The notes below the pieces were generated by a model, which saw nothing but the letters and a program-made list of their open reading frames with translations, made no database searches and was not told where the DNA came from. Position numbers and translations under genes: made by a program. From Astrothelium macrocarpum (lineage: Eukaryota; Ascomycota; Dothideomycetes; Trypetheliales; Trypetheliaceae), in assembly GCA_021030915.1 (NCBI GenBank), contig JAGEMR010000075.1:62001-126000 (forward strand): a DNA stretch of 64,000 nucleotides, in the 5' to 3' direction. Within the stretch, counting starts at the first letter, position 1. Each line of letters begins with the position of its first letter. Below are positions 23,714-33,618 of this stretch, one piece after another.

Positions 23714-25984
23714 AGTATGAGGTGACTTGAAGAGAAACACATAAGCTTTCGAAGAATATGCCCGATCGCGTACCGTTGAAGTTAAGCTAGATGGACAATG
23801 GCATCATACTCGGTTGTGGCACAGCTATTTTCAGCCTCGTTCTCGGCAGTGATATTCTATAGTACAGGAGCTGGTGGTACGTACACATGCCCGATCGGTA
23901 CCAAAACCTACGCCAATGAGAACCATTTTCCTCATACGACAAACTCGGACCCAAATTCCCCAGCACAATGATTACTTCTTTCCTCTGCTTACCCTGTTTT
24001 CCACATCAGCAAATTGCAGTTACGCGAATCACCCCATTTAGGACCCTAATGTAGCAGTGGTTACCTACTCAAGATACGTAGCTTCTACATTGTTCTGTTG
24101 TGATGTACTTGAAATTGTTGTTTATTGGGCCTTGTTTCTTCCTTCTGCTTGCCCTCATTCCCAAACCAGCAAGTCGCAATCATGGGGATCACTCCATTTA
24201 GGACTTCAATATAGCAGTGACGGTCGTCTAGGACCAGCTGCCGAAATCATCCCACAGACAATGTCTGAAAGCCATTTCATTTGTTCTTCTCCTTTCTTTC
24301 TTTTCCTCTTCAGTTTCGGCAAAATGACTACAGCACATGTAAGTATCATTGTCTCTTCACATCCCGTCATTGTTCAGCAGCCCTCTCGCTCCCCCTTTTT
24401 TCTTCTTCCGTCCCCTTCTTTCGCCAAACGAGCTGGGGTCCCCCCTGATGGGTCAATCGGGGGTTTATTCTCTTTCGTTTTCGCTCCTTCGTCACGCAGT
24501 CCGCTAATATTGCTGATAGGCAGATCGAGCAATCAATGTGCCCATCAATGTGGGCTCAGGTATCTTGACGACCCTCGTGGTTCTTTCCGTCGTCGCGGTG
24601 TGGCGGCGGGTGGTGCGGTGGTGGAGGCGGCGGTGGTGGCGGCGGGTGCGGCGGCAGGAAGAGCGTGGGATTTGGAGTCAGGGAGTATGGCGTTTAGGCA
24701 GGTGTAGATTTTACTCTTTTTCTCATCTTATCTCAGTATTCTTATCACGGTCGACAGCATGCACCTCTCCGTGGTGACCGTGATCAACGTTGGCAGCAGC
24801 AATCCAACGGCGAAGACATGCTTTTCGTCGGGCATTCCAAGCTCGCAAAGTACGCATTCATGTTCCTTTTGAACGATCAGTCTGACAGTTAGCAGTCAAT
24901 GGCATCCCAGATCGTCTGTGACACACCCCAATACCATTTCGAGCAATCAGCGGCTGTCAGTGATTGGTCAAGAGGCCTCTCTCAAAACTTTTTCGTTCAT
25001 CATTACTTAGGGCCTCCAGACAATGGATTCGGAACAATCAGCAGATTCCCTCTACTCATCAGTGGCCTTCCATAGGCAAACAAGAGTCAATGGACACCTG
25101 GGTCGTCTCTGGTATACCATTTCGAGCAATCTGCAAACGTGAATGATCTGCTAAGAAACATCCCCTGTCAATAGCAATCCGGATCGTCTCTGGCACACCC
25201 CAATATCATTTCAAACAGTCAGCGATCCCGAATAATCTGTCGAGAAGCATTTCCCGACTCTTTCGTTCATCATTGCTGAGGCTCTCCCAACAAGCGGTGC
25301 GGCGGATTTGCTCTCTCGTGATCGCGGTACAGCAACCTCTGGTAATACCCTGACCTCGCGTCCACCAAATACTACTATCTCCGCATTCCGCAGCCGCGTA
25401 ACCTATCTATTGCGGGACTGCTCGCCCTTGGGCGCATCTGACTCGCACATCGCAAGTGCTTCACCCATACACCAGGGATCAAGTCTGCTCTGTCATGCTC
25501 CACTCTCCTCGAGCTTACCTCAGCAATCTTGGCGCCATCACAGCCAATTCCAGCCTCCTTTTATAAACACTTTCTTACAAACCCGCTAATCCAACAAACA
25601 TACCAACACGACGCGTCGCTCCCGCCCCCATGGCATGACCTCTTCCAGTACTCCACAAGCCAGTCAGACGAGGACTGGCACCACCCGATCAACGGTATCT
25701 ACCATGCTAGCAATTCAAGAGCCCGAGGAAAGCAGACCGAACCTCACTTCTCAAACAATCTTACGCCTATGAGGAGAGCGCGCTGCCGCCAACCATCGAG
25801 CTAGTTGTCTAGTCGAGAGAGTGCCGCCCCCACCGCCATCTATGTATATAGCAATTACTTCTAGAGCCTGCCACCGTCGTCCGCCAATCATGTACATAGC
25901 AATTACTTCTAGATAGATAGCGCTGCCGTCAATTGTCTACCTGGTAGTCTACATCTTAGAAGAAAGTTCCCGTACCATGACATG
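23714..25984. other. 2.3 kb repeat-bearing spacer, possible degenerate gene on the plus strand
   Basis: Coding-like pieces appear in changing frames. A short ATG exon near 24324 is followed by a GTAAGT donor and a GGCAG acceptor near 24522. There is a hydrophobic stretch INVPINVGSGILTTLVVLSV at about 24535-24600, an Arg/Trp-rich stretch after it, and an open frame at 25529-25804 with a polar, Ser/Gln/His-rich product. Stops and frame changes separate them. The phrase atagcaattacttctaga recurs at about 25846 and 25895. I could not assemble a convincing gene. Confidence 0.35.
24912..25290 (+). repeat. Imperfect tandem duplication of about 271 bp
   Basis: A segment beginning atcgtctgtgacacacccca at 24912 recurs at 25183 (atcgtctctggcacacccca), and ttcgttcatcatt recurs at about 24990 and 25262. 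A third partial copy of the first segment, missing the cacacccca part, starts near 25103. The copies have diverged by substitutions and small gaps. Confidence 0.75.
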
Positions 25985-27141
25985 CTAGCAGGCCCAATTA
26001 TTTCGCTTTGCTGCTCGCAATTGGCGAATCCGCAACAATACTTCTTGAAGCCGCGACAAATGTACTTGAATTTGCCGCGAGTGTGCCTGGATTTGCCGCG
26101 AGTGTGCCTGGATTTGCTGTAGCCCCGCTTGATCTTGCCACAGCTGTCTGTGAGCTCGCCACAGCGATACTGATTCATCCTCAGCCAATTGTTTTAGATT
26201 TCGCCACAACTGTGCTCGACATCGCCACAGCTCTGCTTCATACTGCAACAATAGTGCATAACATTGCCACAACCATGTTTTGGATTGCCATAACTGCCCT
26301 TGGCAAAGAATTAAAGCCGGTTGATTGTCGCTCTTCCATATCTGATCCTCGTGAGAGAGAGGCGCGGTGCTTGACTTCAACTGTTCTTGATCTTGACATC
26401 GAATTAAAGCCAGTTCAACGTCACTCTTCCATTTCAGCTCCTTGTTAGAAAGAAAGGCGGCGCCTGACTCCAAGCCATTAACGTCATTACCAGCGTTATA
26501 TTGAGGTAGGGAACGTAAACCAAAAGCATTTGATCCAGGTGATGAATGACAGCCCATATATATGGATATAAAAAACGCGAGTTCATTCTCCAATTCTCCT
26601 GTTGCTCGGGCCTCAGCTTCGTTCCACTCTTCACGCTTGATATAGGAATTCTCATAATAGCCTTTATGGAAACTAAAATTAATTGTTAGTAATGTTAATT
26701 AACAATCAATAGTATTTATTTACAGTTTCCATTGTATTCTATACCATAGATTATGGCAATTAAGTTTCAGTCGGTGTGGAATCGATAATCTTGCCGGAAA
26801 ATACATTGTTTGTATCTAAAATTTAAAAATTAATAACAATCTTTTGATATATATAAATAACTTACCAAACTGGCATAATAAAAACGAGCCTTTTCTGTTA
26901 GGCCTCGTTTCTCGCATTCGCGGTCCAAAATATTCAACATAATAGAGCGACGTCGTCTTTCTATTGCAGCTACTTCGTTCCATTCTTTGCGCAATTTGTT
27001 CCACTCTAGATATTTCTTACGATCACTAATCATGGTGATCCATATGTCGTAAAGAAAGATGAGAAGAAAAGGCAGAATGGCTAAGACAATAATTAGGCCC
27101 CAGATCACACCCACTGCAATGTACTCGTCGCGTGAAGGCAT
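25985..27141 (-). CDS. Single-pass membrane protein with Trp/Gln-rich helical repeats, unknown function
   Basis: Three exons read leftwards: 27141-26866, 26815-26724 and 26672-25985, giving 351 residues. Introns are 50 and 51 bp (GTAAGT...TTAG; GTAAAT...TTAG), and both junctions keep the frame. The start at 27141 is preferred over an upstream in-frame ATG (27225) because a TATATAAG box lies inside that extension. Residues 8-33 are one hydrophobic segment (IAVGVIWGLIIVLAILPFLL). A basic, charged helix follows (RKEWNEVAAIERRRR), and exon 3 restates a similar motif (KREEWNEAEA). The C-terminal 110 residues are a run of LW-x-x-x-x-QLW-like turns ending in perfect heptads (QIQAHSR twice, then QIQVHLS), predicted helical or coiled-coil. 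I recognise no family. It may be lineage-specific. Confidence 0.65.
26061..26125 (-). repeat. 21 bp tandem repeat encoding heptads
   Basis: Three adjacent 21 bp units (plus strand gtgtgcctggatttgccgcg and variants) encode consecutive seven-residue QIQAHSR-type units in the minus-strand gene. The 21 bp period keeps the frame and the helical heptad. Confidence 0.85.
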
Positions 27142-27201
27142 GTTGTAAAACGTACGACCAGAATATCGCTCACACCTTTGATATTGACTGGGTATCGGGT
27201 A

Positions 27202-27209
27202 CTTATATA
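27202..27209 (-). promoter_or_regulatory. TATA box for the Trp/Gln repeat membrane protein
   Basis: The minus strand reads TATATAAG 61 bp before the ATG at 27141, a suitable distance for a short 5'UTR. It argues against the upstream ATG at 27225, which would place the box inside the coding region. Confidence 0.55.
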
Positions 27210-28238
27210 CTCGGCAGCATGGCAAGTTGCTGGAGGCCGGTGCAATAAGTCGCTACCGCAGTTAACTACTACAACTTGTGGCTACAAAGGATGGTAGCGA
27301 TTTCGCTGCTCCACAACTTTACGGCGATTTAAAATCACGTCGTCACTGTGGAAAGGTACCGGGTATGGTGCCAATATTGAGTTTAAATAAGCCTTTTGGA
27401 CCAGATAGAACACTTATGAGTCACCTTAACTACTACAAGTAATGTCAGAGGCTCCTCAACAATCGAAATAGAAATAATCCGATTACAACTAGAACGTAGA
27501 GGAGCCACGAGCTCTTGTTGGGAACTGCTTTGCGTGAATTTCAGCAACACCAGGTCTGGCTCTGTGGCGGATCTACCGGTTCATTGCATTTCCTCAGAAC
27601 TGCCCTGAACCCCGGTAACACCATTCACCCACTTCTGAGAAGTGTCTCGTCTTCATATTTTTTGATAGCTTCAAAAGAAATTTTCAACGCTGGCTTTTTA
27701 GTCATGCGCAGCTTTTGGAGTTGCAGTTTCATGAATGAGTTTTTGAACACGCCCAACTATTTCGTGACGCTGGAATTCCTTCGATTTTCGGACCAATCCA
27801 AACATCGGCTCATCGTTTTTTTACAATTAGGATTTTTTTTTCAGTAGGCTGAGATTGTCGCCACGATCCAAGACTCTCCATCTCAAGCCAAAGGATATGT
27901 AGTATGCAGAGTAATTACTGCATATTTCTGGACTCGGAGTGGACTGTCTGAGTCGTGGTGACAAGTCATGTTGAACCGCCTCTGGTGAGACCGAGTTCAA
28001 GATTTCTGTTCCAGTGCAGCGGCTATGCTCCAAGAGTCTCAAGCTTAAGGTCTAAGTTTTTCATGTAATCTTATCTGTGTAATCGCCAATAAGCTTCTGC
28101 CCCTCAAAACTGTGGCTAATGTGATCTAGCTTACGCGGGCCTCAATGAAGTTTCCGAAACGTATCAGCTACTTCACCTATGAAGACAGTCCCCATGTAGA
28201 GCAACGATCATACGCATGAAAATTTCCAGCCCTTTGCA
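27210..28238. other. Intergenic, no supported gene
   Basis: A 110-codon plus frame at 27515-27847 has no recognised motif and no supporting splice structure. The right end is the presumed 3'UTR of the CofD-like gene. Nothing else is visible. Confidence 0.45.
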
Positions 28239-29866
28239 TTAGTGATGCAGCGTATTTCTCCTACTCGGCCCCTCCCTCTCAGTCTTCTTCCCTACAATCG
28301 CCTCCAAAGCCTGAGTCAACGCCGTAGCATCATACCTCATGCCCTTACCATCTTCATTCTTCCTCCCATACAACTTCACCGCCTCAATCCCCAGCTCCGC
28401 CAATTCCTCCCGATCAACCCTTGGCGCATCCACACTATCCAAATACACGACATGCGTGACAAACCTCGCATATTCCTCCCTCGGCACTTCTCCAAACTCC
28501 TCACCGCCACCACCCCCAGCCGCCTTCGCAATCGCCCCCACAAACTCCGTCGCCATCATCGCATTCCCCGGCGGCCCCGTCTCGCGATCAATCGACCCAT
28601 TCAAGATCAGCACCTTGCGAATCCCACCACCACTGCTACTGCTGCCACTGCCACTGCCACTGCCACTGCCACTGCCACTGCTCCGCAACGCCTCGCCAAC
28701 ACCGCGCGGCAGCAGACTCGGCGCAATAGACGTGTACAGCGAGCCAATGCTGAAGACGATAGCTTTCGCAGCGCGGAGTGCCGCAAGCACGCGAGGTGAT
28801 GCCGCGGGCCGGATCTCCTGGCCGTATGGGTTGATGTACCAGACGCGCGAGAGGCGGGCGGGGAGGGGGTCGTGATCCGCGGCGGTTTTGGAGAAGATGA
28901 GGTTCGGGCGGCGGAGCGTGGGGAGCGAGCCCGGCAGGTTGGCGTCTTCGATGGAGTCGTGCATTTCGGTTTCGCGCGTCGGAGTCAGGGTGGCTGGGGT
29001 CTCCGACGAGAGGGAGAGGGCGGTTGGGGCGGATGGGTGGGAGATGGAGTTTTGGCCGACGATGATGGTGCCGTTGGTGAGGGAGGCTGCGATGTGGTGC
29101 GTGAAGTTTGTGTTGATGATGGGTAGGATGGAGATGTGCTCGGGGATGGCGCAGATGCTGCTCAGGAGGTAGATGGCGGATTCGAGACTCCCGGAGAAGA
29201 GACGGGCGCTGTTCGAAATTAGAGGTATGCTGGGTGAATGTACGTTGTCGATTCCAGAGTTAAGTACCCTGTCAAGAACATATTCCCGACACTTGCATTT
29301 GAGAAATTAAAGACGGAGGATGGCCTTGCGCGTTTCACAATCTCCATATTCAAGACGTTGATGAAGCTACGGATCAATTCCTTCTTTGGAGAGGAAATAT
29401 CTCTCCACAGCTCATGCCTTGCTTCCACAATATCAAGCCATTCATGCCGGGCTTCACTCGGATCGGATGAGAGACGGTGGTTAAAGAAGGCTTTGATAGC
29501 CTTTCTCTCCGATGATGCTCCATTGCTAGGAATGAGACGGACGAGACGACCTGGATAGGTTTTGTGAGAAAGTGATTGGGATCTTTTGCTACTGATGAAC
29601 ATACTGCGAACATCTCCAATGCCTATTCCATAAGTTAGCTTTACTTCGACTGTACCAATGTATGAATGCTTACCTGGTCCTCCCAAAACCCGAATTAATT
29701 CACTGGAGCTACCACCATTGTCACTGATAGGAATGACATAGCTCAATGAACATTTATTGCCATCAGCGACTTTGGCGAAGACGTCTACCAGGCTGTTTGC
29801 TGCGGTCCCACCGGAGAAGACGACGATTCCTTTTGGGTTGATTGCAGGTATTTCATCCGATTCCAT
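28239..29866 (-). CDS. CofD/UPF0052-family protein (2-phospho-L-lactate transferase-like fold)
   Basis: Three exons read leftwards: 29866-29674, 29622-29268 and 29208-28239, giving 505 residues. The introns are 51 bp (GTAAGC...ATAG) and 59 bp (GTACTT...ACAG), and the junctions rebuild VLGGPGIGDVRS and GNMFLTGARLFSGSLESAIY. N-terminal motifs are IVVFSGGTAANSLVD (residues 14-28) and SDNGGSSSELI (49-59), which in CofD-type enzymes line the nucleotide or phosphate site. The C-terminal half holds VFSIGSLYTSI and LNGSIDRETGP motifs of the family. Fungi do not make F420, so the substrate is unknown. A Gly-Ser run of about 19 residues, coded by a hexanucleotide repeat, interrupts the C-terminal domain. 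ATG 29866 is the first ATG; the frame is open upstream to a GTG at 29899. Confidence 0.9.
28644..28680 (-). repeat. (CCACTG)n hexanucleotide repeat inside the CofD-like gene
   Basis: About six tandem CCACTG units encode the alternating Ser-Gly run. Slippage in multiples of 6 bp changes length but keeps frame. Confidence 0.9.
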
Positions 29867-30719
29867 GTCGTCAAAAAGAGACAGGTGAAACAATCTCACA
29901 TTGTTCCACCTCTGCTCTCACCTTGGCAACGATTATATGTTTCTCAGCCGCTATGACCAATTGATGCTTGGCTATGTAGCGTGACTCTTCATATTGACGC
30001 TACGTGTCCTGATCTTGTAGCATCGTACAAGTCGTACTGATGCGTTACGTTATACGATAATATGAGCCATAGCTGTGTACCTTGACGTATGTGCAATCGA
30101 CCGATTTTTGAGAGGTCGTGGAGGGAAGGGGAACGCCTCAGCTCGAGGGACGCGCTCTGCGGCAAGGATACCTCTACCTTAATGGGCACTCCCTGATCAT
30201 CCTTTTCCATCTTGAACGCGCTCGCAGCTATATAGCATCTATCAAGTAATCCTTTCGCTCACAGAAGTATTTTGCAAGAATTCGTTCATATGTTGAATCA
30301 TGTACCATCGTCATCTGATCCACTGGGATCGTTGATGACTAAGCAGAATCGTCAAATACATGAAGGGAACAACTTTGACAACCCAGAACTATTTGCTTTA
30401 CACATTGATACAAAGTCTAGACAGATAGTCTCTTGGACTATGAACTTCGTGGGTAAATATTTTGAGGACGGCTGTCCATAGCTATTATTGCTTCCGTGCA
30501 CGTGCCAGCCGTAGCTGCTACAAAATCTCAAACAGATCTTACACGGAGTCCACAGAAGCACTGATGAGACGCGAGATGTAGTGTCGTTCGTTCCCTCGTG
30601 GGCGCGACGTGTAAGTCAATTCAAAGAAACATCATGTTCACCAAGTTTTGCTGCATATTCCGTACTGTTATCCGTTCTCTTACTACTGAAAATCCGTTCT
30701 AAAGTCGTAGATTTCACAA
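29867..30719. other. Upstream region of the CofD-like gene with a possible extra exon
   Basis: A minus-strand ATG at 30210 opens a coding-like stretch (MEKDDQGVPIKVEVSLP, then SLHDLSKIGRLHI) ending near a GTACAC donor around 30080. A TATATAG box lies only about 22 bp before it. A frame-consistent splice into the CofD-like gene would need a weak acceptor near 29935. It could be an upstream exon, a short separate gene, or chance. The plus strand right end is the promoter of the AIF-like gene. Confidence 0.4.
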
Positions 30720-32051
30720 ATGGAATCAGTTCATAACATAGTCATCATAGGTGCCTCATTTGCTGGCCTTACTGCTGCGCATGGCCTACTTCGGCACGTC
30801 CTGCCTTCACTGAAGCCTCAAAATCGATCATACAAAGTAATCATCATTTCGCCCTCACCTTACTTTTACTGGAAAATCGGCGCACCCCGGACAATTGTGA
30901 ATCCATCCGCCTTACCCGTCGACAAGGCCCTCATACCCATCGCAGACGCGTTTAGCATCTATCCAAAAGAGCAGTATGAGATCATACAGGCGTTTGTCAC
31001 GCGCGTAGATTCACAGTCAAGAACTGTGTATACGGACAAAGATGGCGAGTACTGCTATGACAGCCTCGTCATTTGCTCAGGGACGACATCTGCTTCGCCG
31101 CTCTGGACGCTCAGTCGCGGCACGGAAGAGCTGAAAGCAGGCTTAGTGGACGTATCCAGGCGACTGCCGTCTGCGAAAACGGTAGTCATTGCCGGTGGAG
31201 GCGCCGCAGGTGTGGAGACGGCGGGTGAATTGGGCCACGTCTATGGAGGTAAAAAGGATATTACAATATACTCTGGTACATCGCAATTACTCAGCAAGCT
31301 TCAAAACAAGGGCGCTGGCATAGACGCAGAGGTGGTGTTGAAGAAGATGGGTGTGAATGTCGTCAACGGAGTGAAGATCTCGTCCTCGACGCGTGACGAT
31401 GACAAAGATATCCTACAGCTAAGCAATGGGGAGACGATTACAGCAGATACCTACATTGATGCTACTGGGGATGTACCCAACGCCTCCTTCCTCCCGGTTG
31501 ATTGGCTGGATGACAAAGGATTTGTCAAGGTAAACGGGCAAACGTTGGAGCTTGATGTCCAAGGTGTGGCCGGTGTCTACGCATTTGGTAGCGCTGGCAA
31601 TTATTCAGATGGCGGGCTATTGCGTGTGAGGTTCGCTATCAAACCGCTACTGGAGTCAATCAAGCGGCATTGTCTAGGACAAGGTAAGGAAAAGCCCGTA
31701 AATAGTTATTGAGATGATCTTTTTCCACTAACAAGACGGACTCCTTCTAGCGCCGGGTCCACGCTCCAAGAACATCTACAAGCCGATTAAGGCCGATATA
31801 CAATTCGTTCCTATGGGTCCTAATAACGGTGTTGGCGTTGTCTTTGGATGGCGGGTTCCAGCGTTCTTAGTCAAGATCATCAAGAGCAGGGATTTCATGG
31901 CTGGAAACGCTCCTAAGGTAGTCCAAGGTATGACTCGTAACATCCTCAGCCCTGTATTTAGACTAATTCGCGTAATGTTGTACTCTTAGACGGAGAACCG
32001 AAGCTTGCGTACAAAATGGGTAAAACGAAATACCTGGACGAACCGCTCTGA
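30720..32051 (+). CDS. AIF/FSP1-like FAD-dependent NAD(P)H oxidoreductase
   Basis: Three exons: 30720-31683, 31751-31927 and 31990-32051, giving 400 residues. The introns are GTAAGG...CTAG (67 bp) and GTATGA...TTAG (62 bp), both in phase 1. The N-terminal FAD-binding fold has VIIGASFAGLTAA (residues 8-20), and the NAD(P)H-binding fold has VVIAGGGAAGVETAGELG (155-172). The ATGDVP motif at 248-253 and a C-terminal GWRVPAFLVKIIKSRDF segment match fungal AMID/AIFM2-type proteins, which oxidise NAD(P)H and reduce quinones. The usual late Gly-Asp FAD motif (AIGD) reads AFGSAGN here, so the ribityl-contacting Asp is absent. No targeting peptide is obvious, so a cytosolic or membrane-peripheral location is likely. 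Confidence 0.9.
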
Positions 32052-32430
32052 ATCAAATCAAGGCTGTTGTCGATTCTGAATCCTCAACTCAAGGCTAAAG
32101 CTTCGGGTATATATCTGATACTTTGCGGTCTTGGACACATTTCCATTGTAGCCCTAGGTGAGTCTCAAAACCGATACTCAAGACTATTATGTTTACTCTG
32201 ATACTACAGATATGTATAAGGAAGGTTGGGATCGAATTTTAAGGATCACCTCCAACAATGCTCATCGTCCATGTCATTAATCCAAGATACCCAGTAGTAT
32301 TAATCAAAGCTTTCTCCAAGTCTCACCACTTCCCTTGCCCCGTGAATAAAATTAGCACCTGCCAATACGGACTTTCTAAACGTCGTAATCATTTCCGTCT
32401 CCAATATCTCGATTCTCCGGCTTCCTGATT

Positions 32431-33106
32431 TCATCGAGGACCTCCCCGAACTTGTGACCCTCTGTGAAGAACATCAATGAACATCAATACCGCGTCAAAA
32501 CTTGACGTGCTCGCCTTATAGGCACTCATTTTTAACCGTCGTTGCTCCACCGTCAACTCGGGATTCGTCTCCAGCATATATATGATGACTACGGCATTCA
32601 AAAATTTAAGAAGGTAATCAGGAGGACAATTCTTAACGAGGTGAAGCCTATGCCGCATTCTCGGACAGTAAAGCAAGTGAAATTTGCGGCGGCTCGTTCA
32701 ATGACGAATAAACGGTCGGCTTCGGCATTAGAAGGAGCCTGCTATTGTTTGAGTATGCAGAATTGGCGAAGCCAGTTGAATCCCGTCAGAATCCCATAAC
32801 TCATCAGTAGCAGCATGGTGTTGACGCTAATGTGGCCGGAGAATATATTACTGGCGTCGAGAATTGCAATCAATATTGCTGATGCAACTAGTGCGTTGAC
32901 CAAGTCTGGTTTTGCATCTTCATCTGACGTGGGAGGTACCCCATTCCGGAGAGTGCTATCCAGGGATTTACGAAGTTCGCAAAGATCCGGCATACTAAGC
33001 CAGCGTCTACGAGCCAGTGAATCGAGTTTTGTTGGATTGAGATGACAGGGTCTTGCAACTGAAGAATGAGCTGATCTTGCGAACTGGAGAATGGGCGATC
33101 TTGCAA
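32431..33106 (-). pseudogene. Decayed or unresolved gene with one membrane segment
   Basis: A coding-like minus frame (LARRRWLSMPDLCELRKSLD, later LVNALVASAILIAILDASNI and a second hydrophobic stretch ending WLRQFCILKQ) stops at one TAG near 32742. It then continues in the same frame with plausible composition for about 45 residues before switching frame into TNPELTVEQRRLKMSAYKAS. No GT-AG intron that I can find repairs it. It could be a real gene with unseen introns. The family is not recognised. Confidence 0.4.
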
Positions 33107-33123
33107 ACCGGAGAATGGGCTGA
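33051..33123 (+). repeat. 24 bp minisatellite, three copies
   Basis: Three adjacent units starting tcttgcaactgaagaatgag, tcttgcgaactggagaatgg and tcttgcaaaccggagaatgg, each 24-25 bp, overlap the start of the broken minus-strand gene. Confidence 0.85.
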
Positions 33124-33618
33124 TCCCATGTAGAAAAGGGCCATGATCGAGACTTAGCTAAGCTATACGTGAATGAGGACGGTGCTCAAAGAAGGCATGT
33201 ACGGAGTATGGCTTTGGGTTAAAATAAGGTTTGCAATCACAAATGTGGACTAAAAGAGAAATCATTCGCGAAATGCCTGCGGGAGACTCACATTGAAGTT
33301 TCCTGCGCCTAAAATGTAATCACTTTCGCTAAAATGCAATTATGAGTCGTGACTATGCAGTCACCAAATGCCTTCATCGGTGCTGAGTGAAGTACTGTTC
33401 TTTCGGTTCACGTTTCTTCTGGCATCCCACGGCGCTCACGAATCTACTACCAGATCTCGGAGCCATGGACTTTTCGAACATAAAATCGAAAATCTAAAAG
33501 AGTAGTTGTGACTGGCTTCTTGCAGTATATTCTGCATCATAAACTGGGGTATCACGTCGTTCTAAAATCAACATCAAAGGCACTTCATAGTAACATGGCC
33601 AGATCCCTTGAAGCGCAA

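Larger units (their letters stand above)
32052..33618. other. Spacer between AIF-like and Shg1 genes
   Basis: Apart from the broken minus-strand gene and the 24 bp repeat listed separately, the stretch shows only small unsupported frames. The right end, after about 33480, is the likely 3'UTR of Shg1. Confidence 0.4.

Noticed and set aside
24538..24777. Small Arg/Trp-rich membrane protein
   Set aside because: The hydrophobic stretch is suggestive but it lies over a GGC/GGT-rich low-complexity run open in all three plus frames, with no start or splice set that holds together.
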